Assembly: GCF_019175385.1 (NCBI RefSeq)
Contig: NC_083344.1
Location: 61,752,782-61,816,781, forward strand
Source of the DNA: Lycium barbarum
Lineage: Eukaryota; Streptophyta; Magnoliopsida; Solanales; Solanaceae
Direction of reading: 5' to 3'
Length of the DNA stretch: 64,000 bases
Positions 54,658 through 64,000 of this stretch are shown piece after piece (the first letter of the stretch is position 1; each line of letters opens with the position of its first letter). The notes below the pieces were generated by a model. It worked only from the letters and a program-made list of their open reading frames with translations, had not been told where the DNA came from and made no database searches. Both the position numbers and the translations under genes were made by a program.

Positions 54658-56918
54658 TGTTACACTTTGGAAATTTTCCGTTAACGTACAGTGAATAGAC
54701 TAAAGAAGGGCACAACGTATACAATGTTTTGATAAGTAAGAAATAGCATTTGACGATCCTAATCGAAATTTTAAAGACATTTAAGGTGAGGGAAGAAGGT
54801 AGTCAAGGAAAGCAAGGGGTATGTTGTGTGTCGGGTAATAATTACGAGTGACAAGTTAAGGATGGCGTAAAGATGTCTTGGAGAATAGTGACAAAATCCC
54901 TTAGATTGGTATTGAGGTGTTAAACAAGTGTCAAGAAGGTTCCATAAGGATTGGAGATCAAACGAGTCGACAGGAACGAAATCGGAATAGCTGGGCATTA
55001 TACGACCTAACATACTGGCCGTATGTTAGGCCATATATTTAGCCCAGATGGGCAACCTTCACGGGACAAAACATACGGACAGACATACGGCCCGTATAAA
55101 ATGTACGGACCGTATGTTGATCCGTATGTTCGTGTTGGGACAGATTGTATGATTTATATAAGAGCACCCAAGTTCATTTATTTCATTTCATTTTCACCTC
55201 TCACTTCAAGAACACTCTAGAAAATCCTCTCTACTCTTCATCCACAAGAACTCAAGGAAGATTCATGATCAACTTCATTAAACCCACAAAATCAAGTGTA
55301 TGAAACATAACAAAGTTCATCTAAGCCAAGAAATCCCAAGGGAAGTGAGCTAGGGTTTTGGTGCAAGAAGAGAATTTCCACTCAAGGCATATTCTTCCAT
55401 TATCTAAGGTGAGTTTTATGATCATCCCATGTTGTTTAAGGTGTGAAAAGTTAAAACACTTGGATTGTATAAGGATATCGAAACTAGGTCATGAATGTGG
55501 GAATAGTGTCATTGCTGAGTGGTAGTTTAGGGTGAATTATGAATATTGATGTGTTGTGATTACAACATAGGGTAAGTATTATATGTGAGAAAACGTAGTA
55601 GTGAACCATGACCATGATTATGGAGGAATTGAAGTGAAATTGTGAAATGTGGATAATGTAGATGAATAATGATTGTTGCCTATAATATTGTGAATGTTGT
55701 TATGGATGTTTGGGGATTGATATAAGATATGGAGAAAGTAGTAGAAACAAAGGAAATGCCGCCCAAATTTTTCTAGCTTTAGTAAGCACGTTCTTATAAT
55801 CGTCTAACTAATGTTAATACGAACTCCCTTGAAGGTAAAGACGTGAGCATTGAAGGAGAACGATCAAGCGGTAGAATAGCTAAAGGACAGGGTATGTAAG
55901 GCTAGTCCCTTCTTTCTAAGGCATGAATCCTCTAGCATGAATCCTTCTATATTTCCATGATTTTCCTACATATTGGAAACTATTAGTTTACGATTATAAA
56001 GAGCTTCATACAAGATAGAGAAAAGAGACACGTTACGAGCATGACAATATTGATGATGAATCTAAGTCTAGAAGTCCTAAAGCTCATGAATGACATTTCT
56101 ACGAAGATGATGATCCTTATATGATTCCTATGATATTATTTCCCCTACTTCTCCATGACTTTCTTACATTCCGGGAATTATGAGTCAACATTGATAAAGA
56201 TCTTCGTATGCGATAAAGATGAGGAATATGTCATGAATGTGATAATAATGATGATAAGATTAAGGCTAGAGATTCTAAAGCAAGGAATGATGTCAATGAA
56301 GTTAATGATCTTATTTACTATCTCTTGAATTTTTTCATGGTGTACACTCACCTTAAAATGTTAGTTCCTTCAAGGTGAGATATGATGAATGTGGTCACTT
56401 CATAATGTAATCGGGGGTTCTCGACCTTATGTCACCCCGATATTGTTATAGATTGTCTATAAGCTCTAATGCATGTCCTATGACCAATGTTCCGAAAAAA
56501 TTACAAGTCTATGTTCATAAAGGATTTCATATGAGATAAAGGTAAGAGATATTCCATAGATGCGAGGATGGTATTGATGAGCCTAACTCTAGAGATTATA
56601 AAGTCTATCATACGATATTTATACGAAGTTCACGCTACGAATATGATATGATTTTCATAGATTGTCTTTAAATTAAAATGTATGCCTTATGGAAAGTTAT
56701 GATAACCTTATGAGATGTATGTGATGGCAATGATGATGATGAGATATACCGAGCCTTGTTATGGCCGGGTACGGAAGACATGTATGTGATATTGTCGAGC
56801 CACTACGTGGCCAAATACGGATAATGTCAAGCCACTACGTGGCTGAATACGGATATTGTCGAGCCACTACATGGCCGAATACGGATAATGCTTTATGTGT
56901 ATGAGCAGATACGGTACT

Positions 56919-56952
<34 letters not shown>

Positions 56953-57272
56953 ACGATGATACGATGATGTATGCGCTATGACGATACATGTACTATGATT
57001 AAATATGATATAGGCATGAAAGGTATCCACCCTTAAAAGTCACGCAGGTTATATCTTTATCTTATGTCTTATGATTTCTCTATTATGTTCATTTCATTCA
57101 TGCCTTACATACTCAGTACAATATTCGTAATGACGTCCGTTTTCTTTGGACGCTGTGTTCATGCCCATAGGTAGATAGGGAGACGGTGCAGATCCATAGA
57201 AGCCATCAGCAGATTTATAGGAGCACTCCATTATTCCGGAGGTGCTATTTGGTTGATTCTTTTGTGTGTGTG

Positions 57273-57332
<60 letters not shown>

Positions 57333-57640
57333 CATGTATTTTGGGCACGACGGGGTCTTGGCCTGTCCATATGTCTAGTACTCTAGTAGAGGCTCGTAGA
57401 TACGTATGTGTGGGTAGCATGGTCTCACGATTTCCCACGTGTATATATATATATATATATATGTATTATTTTGATAGCCGAAGGGCTTATGTATATAAAG
57501 GTAATTATGTATCAAATGAAAATGGTTTTCCTATGATTATGGGCATAAGAAATACGATTATACGCAGAATCAGTAATAGAACGCGTGGTGCTCGGTGGTT
57601 AGCCCCGGGTACCCGTCACGGCCCTAGGCGGGTTGTGACA
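54658..57640 (+). repeat. Element C 3' LTR
   Basis: 2983 bp. TATA box 55154-55162, donor TCTAAG|GTGAGTTTTATG at 55409, acceptor CTTGAAG ending 55834, donor ACAGG|GTATGTAAGG at 55892, hairpin 56410-56441, acceptor CCCATAG ending 57170. Ends GGGTTGTGACA. Confidence 0.92.
56410..56441 (+). other. Covarying LTR hairpin, C 3' LTR
   Basis: Stem ATCGGGG (56410-56416) with CCCCGAT (56435-56441). Confidence 0.6.
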
Positions 57641-57645
57641 TTGCC

Positions 57646-58140
57646 CTTTTTGGCCCAACAAAAAAATTATCTTCTTGGCTTGGAAATTTTTTGGATCAAC
57701 CTTCCTTTTAGGTTTTTTTCTCAAGATGAAGATATGAATATCTTCAAGAACATGAAGAACATTCAAATTTTCAAATACCTTAATTCCCACTCCTTGTTGC
57801 TCCAATTTTCATATATAAACTCCTTATCACTTGGAGAACAAAGCCCAATATTCAATTTGCCTCAATTGCTTCTTAATCATTAAACCCACTTTTGAGTTCT
57901 TCAAGCTTGGATGAACCTTCTATGGTGGAATCTTCAAACCTCAACCAAATCACTTCAAACTTTGTATCTAGATATTTTCCACCTTGATAAACTCAAATCC
58001 AACCTAAAAAACCTTCAAATCAAACCACAACTTAAATATTCAAATTTTTCAATTTTTTCAAATTGTTTAGGGTTTTCAAATTTTGAGCCTAGGATTAGAA
58101 ATTGTAGGGACAATCTCTTAGCCTATGCTCTAATATCAAA
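57646..58140 (-). other. E4 leader, distal part, with primer site
   Basis: Continues the E4 leader from 49160. In element orientation the primer site reads TGATATTAGAGC (58127-58138), degraded from TGGTATCAGAGC, followed by ATAGGCTAAGAGATTG as in E3 and E7. Non-coding. Confidence 0.75.
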
Positions 58141-58876
58141 TTATAACAATAAACCTAGGGAAACTCTAAGAATTAAACAAAAACAAAGGAAATAAAAAGG
58201 ATATGGGAAATTGGGGATGAGAAGATAGAAGGATAGATACTAGACCCAATTGGTAATGAAATCTATAGGCAAACTTAGGTATATGAAACTTTAATCCTCC
58301 TAATTGGATTTCAACCAAAGAACCTAAGTAATTTGAATTCAAAGAAGAAGACTCAATTTGAACCCACAAATGAGCAATCTAGATGAATTCAATGGATAAG
58401 CAATTCACTTCAAAACTCGGAAATTACACTTGAACAATAACCAAACAAACTATATTAAAATCTCTCAATTTGAGTTTATCATCAATATGCAAGATAAGTC
58501 TTCCAACTGGATGAAAGAAACTATTTAGACTAATGCCTATCACATCAAAAGGCCCTAAAGTGGCTCTCTACAAAAATACCCACATGGGTCTTCAATTGCA
58601 TCCAAAGTCTCATAACTTGCAAGTATGACCTCCAATTGCCATTCTAACGTCATAACTTGCAAGTATGACCTCCAATTACAATCTTAGCCTCATAGTTGCA
58701 ATTTTAACCATTTTGCGCATCTAGCCACTTTGCGACGCATAGCCACTTTGCAACTCCTCCAATGCCAAGCTATCTTCCAAACACCATTTCTCTCTTACGT
58801 GGGTCCACAAGTGTCTCCAACATCCTCTGCCATGCCCTTGAGCCATTAGCATCAATCATGCCCTTTTGGATCATAT
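58141..58876 (-). repeat. E4 5' LTR, outer end damaged
   Basis: 736 bp matching 37852-38589. The inner end TG is now TT (58141). At the outer end the expected terminal CA is missing: GGATCATAT runs into TTCCAAGTC of E6, so the original flank and TSD are deleted. Confidence 0.85.
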
Positions 58877-59696
58877 TTCCAAGTCAAGGAGAATAGTTAT
58901 TTGTTGGACCAAAAGGGGAAAGTCCTAGGTTGTGTGGGGCCCAAAACATCATTAGGTCTAAGAAATTTTGCCCAACATTTGAGGAAAAGTCGTGATAGAT
59001 GAAATCACTGAAGCAAAGTATGTCCACAAAGTACTGGACGAACTTCAAAGTGTTAGGCGTCCTTTGGAGGGCGTATGTTGCCAAAAATTCCATTAAGGTG
59101 CTGAAAAATTTGCTCAATGTACGTGATACAAGTGTAGTCCGTACTTTAAAGTATGGGACGTATATTCCCAAAGCCAAGGCGTACATCTGAAGTATGGGAC
59201 GTACATCCAAAGCATAAAATGTACTCCCCAAACACGTTTTATGCTTCCACTTGTGGGCCTTCAATGACCATTTGTAGGGTGATATTAAAAGCCATAAACA
59301 ACCGATATACAAAGCCCCAACCCCTAGATGTACCAGCATTTACCCGAAATTGCATTACAAGTTCGTGTTCCAATTCGGTTTCACGACATTTTGGGTTCTA
59401 GGTTTTGCTAGGTACTTTTCATCCTTTATTTGATCTTCCAAACTAATTAACACTAGTAATTTACCTTACTTAGTTGTTGATTAGTTCTTGAGTCCTTAAT
59501 TCATTTCGTGACAAATCTTTCAAGCTTTTATCGTTTTAACCTCATTGAAACTTCTTTGATTTAAGTCCTTTCATTTAATCAAGTCCTCCATCTTTCAATT
59601 TAACAAGAATCTATTCTTCCGCAAAGATTAGCAACCTTGTGAATTGATTGGATTAAAGGTTTTTGGACCAACCGTGGAAGAAACTTATGTTGAGAG
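58877..59696 (+). other. E6 leader, 5'-truncated
   Basis: Plus-strand leader of an E3-like element, starting inside the leader with AAAGTCCTAGGTTGTGTGGG (reverse of 49141-49160 in E4). No LTR or primer site precedes it. 59090-59230 is its palindromic block (GGGACGTACAT, CCGTACTTTAAAGTATGGG). Head-to-head with E4. Confidence 0.75.
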
Positions 59697-59765
59697 GTAA
59701 GTTTGAGTTCAAATATGAGTGACGTGAGGATCTTTTGCTACTAATCTTGTTTGATCATTTTGTAG
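59697..59765 (+). other. Candidate 69-nt intron in E6 leader
   Basis: TTGAGAG|GTAAGTTTGAG (59697) to CATTTTGTAG|GTACACG (59765), with CTACTAATCTTG as branch-like site. Confidence 0.52.
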
Positions 59766-59804
59766 GTACACGAAGAGGAGACATAAGGAGAAGGAGAGAT
59801 AAGC

Positions 59805-60564
59805 ATGTGATCCATAGCTTCCGAGTCTTGTGTAGATGATTTTGAAGGTTATGCCTTTAGCAATTGAGGGTATGACTATGAGGGTGACGGAGGCTATGAG
59901 GGAGTTGATGAGAGGTATCACCACGATAGTAAGCATCACTATTCTTACAATGAATATGAAGGCGATGGTGTTCATAGACCGAATGAAGAATATGGTCAAT
60001 ATGATCGTAACCCATATGAAGGTGAAGAATACTACTCCGAGGACAATTGTGAGGCAACACCTCATGAGGCTTATGAAGAAGAAAGAGTAGATGAGCATGA
60101 AGAAGAGTCCTATGGTGAAAGCGAGAGCTATGAAGAGCCTAATGCTACACACTACGGACATGGAGGTGACTTGAGGTATATCCCTCCCTCACACTTACGT
60201 TATGAGCCAATTGATGGAGACTTGAATGAAATGGGAAGTTGTGATGAATTCAACTTATGGTTATGCGCTTTGTGGTGAATACTCTCGGGGAGGTAATGAA
60301 TTCGAATATGAAATTTGTGAAGAGTCTTCTAGTGGGTATTCATGTACATTGTCTAATGAAAATTCCTATGATAAGCAGGATGGAATAAGTGTGTGGGTTG
60401 GACAAAGTAGGAGCCGTCATAGGAGAAGAAAGGAGTATACATTTCCTACTCCAAGAAATAACATTAATCATACTTTTTATACTAATGCAAATGTGCCATG
60501 TTCTCAATATGGTTATTATGTTGGAAGTAGGAGGGAAGTATTGATAGGTGAAGGAAGTAGATAA
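59805..60564 (+). pseudogene. E6 Tyr/Glu-rich and basic-repeat frame, broken
   Basis: Homologue of E3 43312-44460. The ATG (59805) is followed at once by TGA where E7 reads TCA. Then SIASESCVDDFEGYAF, GYDYEGDGGYEGVDERYHHD and, after frame changes, the final open piece 60226-60564: YGYALCGEYSRGGNEFEYEI, GISVWVGQSRSRHRRRKEYT, FPTPRNNINHTFY and GSRREVLIGEGSR. It shows that the Tyr-rich and Arg-rich parts were one protein. No Gag core follows. Function unknown. Confidence 0.6.
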
Positions 60565-60670
60565 GGTGCAAGGCCTTAAGTGAGAACTGATTCCCTTCAT
60601 TCATAATGGGAAGAAATAGACAACTGTATCAAAGTGATGACCGAGCATCAACACCTAACGAAATAACACT
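60565..60670 (+). other. Short E6 internal remnant
   Basis: About 100 bp with no feature that I recognise between the Tyr-rich frame and the LTR; all following internal parts (acidic frame, polypurine tract) are deleted. Confidence 0.6.
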
Positions 60671-61562
60671 TATATGATCCTACTTGGCACACCTCATTTC
60701 AAGACTTACATCCAAGGCCTAGATATGGAACTTCAAGCTCTATAAGCGGCATGGATGATAAGGATAGAGTTGAAGGCCTTTGGAGGCCCATACAAGCCCC
60801 ACAATGAGGCCTATGATGTGTGGGAGGTGGCTTGGGAGTTGATTGAAGAAGAAGCTACTCGAAAGAGGACCAAATGCACAAAGTGGCCAAATGTGCAAAT
60901 AGGGACATTTATGTAAATTGGCTACACTTGCTAACTTGGACAAGATTGGGAGTTGGCTATTTATGCAAGGAAGGTTATGCTTGCAAGAATGCCATGCATA
61001 CAAGGTTGATTAAAGGGCCATCTATGCAAGGAGGGGCGTGTTTGGCCATTGAAGGCCAATTCTTGAATTGAAGACTCCACTAAGAAGACAAGCCAAACAA
61101 GGCCCTTACTTCATTAAGAGTAGCATTGTAATTGCCTATTAGTCTTCTTTACTTAGCTTGTATATATAGCTTGTCTTTCATTTCATTATTTAGATTTTGA
61201 TGATGAATATTTGAGTGATGATAGGATTATCATTGCTTGTTTAGCTAGGGTTTAGCTTAGTTTAGTAGATTTAACGGTGGATTCCATTGTTGGTCTTTAA
61301 ACCGTTTATTTCCAATGATTTCATGAAGATTGTTCGTTTGTGGATTTCATCCGAATATCTTGCCTTGAATTCATATTGCTTTGGTTCTCTTGGGTTGTTG
61401 AATTCAAATTAGAAGGGTTTAGGTTTCATATACCTAGATTTGTCTACAGGATTCCCTATTTGGGTCAAGTATTTATCCTCTTTCCTCATCCCCTTTCTTT
61501 CTATCCTTTAATTTTTCCGCGTTAGAATTGGCTTGGCTTCATCCCCAAATCGATTCGTATCA
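60671..61562 (+). repeat. Short LTR of E3/E7 family next to E6
   Basis: 892 bp, TATGATCCTACTTGGC (first bases altered) to CGATTCGTATCA. TATA box TATATATAG (61161-61169). It is followed by TTTGGTA, the first bases of a primer site, then by foreign sequence, so it may have been a 5' LTR of a lost element. Confidence 0.85.
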
Positions 61563-61699
61563 TTTGGTAATGAAATCACACTTAGTGTAGGTAACCAAAC
61601 AAACTATCTATTAACTAAAATCTCTCAATATTTGAGTTCACACAATATTCAACCTAAGTCTTCCAAATGGATGAAAATAACTATTTATACTAATGCCTA
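61563..61699 (-). repeat. Fragment of E4-type LTR
   Basis: 137 bp resembling 38120-38250 of the E4 3' LTR (AACCAAACAAACTAT, AAGTCTTCCAAATGGATGAA, TATTTATACTAATGCCTA). It separates two same-family LTRs; its last bases GCCTA would be the left TSD of E7. Confidence 0.7.
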
Positions 61700-62604
61700 T
61701 GATATAATCCTACTTGGCACACCTTATTTCAAGACTTACATCCAACGCCTAGATATGGAACTTCAAGCTCTACAAGCGGCATGGATGATAAGGATAGAGT
61801 TAAAGGCCTTTAGAGGGCCATACAAGCCCCACAATGAGGCCTAATATGTGTGGGAGGTGGCTTGGGAGTTGATTGAAGAAGAAGCTACTAGAAAGGGGAC
61901 CAAATGCGCAAAATGGCAAAACGTGCAAATAGGGACATTTCTGCAAATTGGCTACACTTGCTAACTTGGACAAGATCGGGAGTTAGCTATTTGTGAAAGG
62001 AAGGTTATGCTTGCAAGAAGGTCATGCATGCAAGGTTGATTAGAGGCCCATCTATGCAAAGAGGGGCGTGTTTGGACATTGAAGGCCAATTCTTGAATTG
62101 AAGACTCTACTAAGCTAACTAGCCAAACAAGGCCCTTACTTCATTAAGGGTAGCATTCTAGTTGCCTATTAGTCTTCTTTACTTAGATTGTATATATAGC
62201 TTGTCTTTCATTTTATTACTTAGATTTTGATGATGAATATTTGAATGATGATAGGATTATCATAGTTTGTTTAGCTAGGGTTTAGCTTAGTTTAGTAGAT
62301 TTAATGCTGGATTCCATTTTTGGTCTTTAAACCATTTATTTCCAACGATTTCATGAAGATTGTTCGTTTGTCGATTTCATCCGAATATCTTGCCTTGAAT
62401 TTATATTGCTTTGGTTCTTTTGGGTTGTTGAATTCAAATTAGAAGGGTTTAGGTTTCATATACCCAGATTTGTCTATAGGATTCCCCCCCCCCCCCCATT
62501 TAGTTCAAGTATTTACCCTCTTTCCTCATCCCCTTTCTTTCTATCCTTTAATTTTTTTTCGCGTTTGAATTGGCTTGGCTTCATCCCCAAATCGATTCGT
62601 ATCA
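61700..62604 (+). repeat. E7 5' LTR
   Basis: 905 bp, TGATATAATCCTACTTGGC to CGATTCGTATCA. TATA box TATATATAG (62191-62199). A 14-C run at 62484-62497 lies near the 3' end where the sister LTR (61453) has no C run. Confidence 0.9.
62484..62497 (+). repeat. 14-base C homopolymer
   Basis: Uninterrupted C run in the E7 5' LTR, absent from the related LTRs at 61453 and in E3. Could form an i-motif, or a G-quadruplex on the minus strand; length may be imprecise. Confidence 0.88.
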
Positions 62605-63975
62605 TTTGGTATCAGCGCGAAGGCTAAGAGATTGTTCCTACAATTTCTAATCCTAGGCTCAAACTCTGAAAATACAAAACAAAAAGTCAAAAATTCCAAA
62701 AAAAAAATCAAAAATTTGTTTTATGTTGTTTGTTTGTTGGATCTGAGGTTGAATCTGTGTTTGTTGCCATCTATAATCTCTAAATCTAATGTTTGAAGTT
62801 ATTTGGTTGAGTTTTGAAGTTTTCACCATTGAAGCTTCATCAAAGCTTGAAGAGCTCAAGTGGGTTTGGTTGATTTTGGTAAAAATGAGCTTTGATTGCT
62901 ATTGGGCTTTGTTCTCCACATCATAGAGAACTTAGATCCGAAATTTGAGTTAATTTGGAGCGAATTGGAAAGATCTATCATTTTTGGGTTTTGAAGGTTT
63001 GAAGAACTTGAAGAACTTCAAATGGGTCTTCAAATTTAAGGTTAAATTGGAGCTAATTGAGTGTTGAATAATGTTCTTTGGGTGAAGGGGATCCAAGATC
63101 TAAAAGTTGGTGGAAAACAAGAAGATTTGAAAGGGGTTTAAATTTGGGTGTTCTTGGTGTTCTTGAGGGTATTCAAATCTTCATAATGGAGAAGAAGACC
63201 AAGAGAGGGGTTTGATCTAAGTTTCCAAATCAAAAGTCATCAAAAGTTGTTTTTCTACCCCAATATGGTAAATACAAGGTTGTGAGAGGGTCAAAATGTC
63301 ATCAGATCCAAGAAATTCGAGAAAAAAATATATAGAATAAAATGCATTTGAGGAGTGCATTTTACACTAAAAACCTGCACGTCAGCACCAATTAGGTGCT
63401 AGACCCGCGACACGGGCCCAACACGAAAAAACCATCACGTGTTAGCCCTGCGACGCGGACTCGACACGGAAAGTGAAATTTTCAGAGACTGATTTTTGCG
63501 TGTTGGCCCCACGACGCATGGCCAACACTTGATAAAAAAAAATCTGGAAATTTTTCTAAGTGTTCAAAATGGTTTGAATCTTTCCTAATCTCTTTTCTTT
63601 GATTCTTACAACTAATTAACAACTAGTAATCGGTCTTATTAGTTTTTAACTAGTTCTTGAGTTCTCAATTTCATATCATGCCAATTCTTTCAAGCTTTTC
63701 TTGTTTTAATATCATTGAATCTTCTTGGCTCAAGTCCTTTTGCTTTATCGAGTCGTCCTTCTTTCGATTAACAAGAATCTATTCCTCCACAAAGGTTAGC
63801 AATCTTGTGAATTGATTTGGATTAAAAGGGTTCTTGACCAAGCTTGGGAGAAGATTTAGGGTGAGAAGTAAGCTTGAGTGCAAATACGAGTGACGTGAGG
63901 AACTTTTGCTACTAATCTTGTTTGCTCATTTTGTTGTTACCTGAAGAGGATACATAAGGAGAAAGAGAGATAAGG
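62605..63975 (+). other. E7 primer site and leader
   Basis: Primer site TGGTATCAGCGC (62607-62618), one base off. A long A/T/G-rich leader follows. 63365-63535 is the palindromic block, here CGTGTTGGCCC/CGACGCGG words. The donor GAGAA|GTAAGCTTGAG is at 63868, but the acceptor TTTTGTAG of E6 reads TTTTGTTG here, so this copy could not use it. Non-coding. Confidence 0.78.
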
Positions 63976-64000
63976 ATGTCATCCACAGCTTCCGAATCTT
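63976..64000 (+). CDS. Start of E7 Tyr-rich protein, cut by window end
   Basis: ATG at 63976 opens MSSTASES, the only intact start of the Tyr/Glu/Gly-rich frame in the window; E3 and E6 have mutated versions of this codon context. Only eight codons are visible. Confidence 0.6.

Larger units (their letters stand above)
49161..57640 (+). mobile_element. Element C, long-LTR element with broken gag and no pol
   Basis: 5' LTR 49161-52200, 3' LTR 54658-57640, internal 2457 bp with degraded gag and a non-coding spacer. TSD TTTCC (49156-49160) against TTGCC (57641-57645), four of five bases. It is inserted in the E4 leader: 49160 and 57646 join into one E4 leader. Its LTRs differ more than those of G or A, so it is the oldest of the three. 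Confidence 0.9.
37852..58876 (-). mobile_element. E4, short-LTR gypsy element carrying nested E3 and C
   Basis: Minus-strand element: 5' LTR 58141-58876, leader 58140-57646 continuing at 49160-48150, gag 48142-47003 continuing at 40509-40234, protease, non-pol frames, 3' LTR 38589-37852. E3 split its gag (TSD CGCCT) and C split its leader (TSD TTTCC/TTGCC). It has gag and protease, but no RT, RNase H or IN motif between protease and 3' LTR; the space holds other frames. The flank TTATG (37847-37851) has no partner at the right end. Confidence 0.85.

Noticed and set aside
58141..60564. Inverted E4 and E6 as a DNA transposon with terminal inverted repeats
   Set aside because: The inverted parts are ordinary LTR and leader segments of two gypsy-type elements, each with its own primer-site or frame evidence; no transposase.

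Overview
This window is plant repeat DNA: nested Ty3/gypsy LTR retrotransposons almost end to end, with no host gene that I can support. Clues are initiator-Met-type primer sites (TGGTATCAGAGC), polypurine tracts, 0.6-3.7 kb LTRs, 5-bp target-site duplications (TSDs), and a Gag-PR-RT-RNaseH-IN-chromodomain pol. It looks like pericentromeric heterochromatin of a eudicot; a Solanaceae genome is my guess, not proven here. Two lineages dominate. One is a chromovirus group with long LTRs and Gag starting MPPK (Tekay/Del-like by inference; here A, B, C, D, F, G, H). The other has short LTRs of 0.6-0.9 kb starting TGATATGATCC (here E3, E4, E6, E7, E8, E9).

Layout. 1-697 and 18474-19042 are two pieces of one LTR (D), split by element A (698-18468, TSD GAAAG). 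A has no coding region, and its 3' LTR is split by element G (7749-16902, minus strand, TSD TCTAC). G has near-identical 3.6-kb LTRs and an open gag but no pol. 19043-28430 is B, the only element with pol, broken by many stops; a second partial gag (28431-29226) and an LTR fragment (29227-29938) follow. 29939-32197 holds remnants of E8 and E9. 32198-37851 is F, a short-internal element whose 5' LTR carries solo LTR H (32312-36013, TSD GTTGG).

37852-58876 is E4 on the minus strand. It was entered by E3 (40510-46997, TSD CGCCT) in its gag and by C (49161-57640, TSD TTTCC/TTGCC) in its leader. 58877-64000 holds plus-strand E6 and the start of E7.

How the parts work together: B and its relatives would supply pol. 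A, C, F and G keep the terminal and leader signals but little or no coding sequence, so they could only move in trans. E3, E6 and E7 carry a Tyr/Glu/Gly-rich reading frame where E4 has gag, and E3 and E4 carry acidic reading frames where RT-IN would be expected.

The most interesting signals are RNA-level ones. (1) A hairpin just after the primer site in all long-LTR elements with a preserved leader has an 8-nt loop holding a 6-nt palindrome that differs between elements yet stays self-complementary (GCGCGC, GTGCAC, GCCGGC). It resembles a retroviral dimer-initiation loop. (2) A repeated set of splice-site-like islands inside the long LTRs would make a two-intron leader with a 51-57-nt exon. 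(3) A hairpin in the LTRs has a stem that covaries. (4) A candidate 68-69-nt intron lies in the leaders of the E elements.
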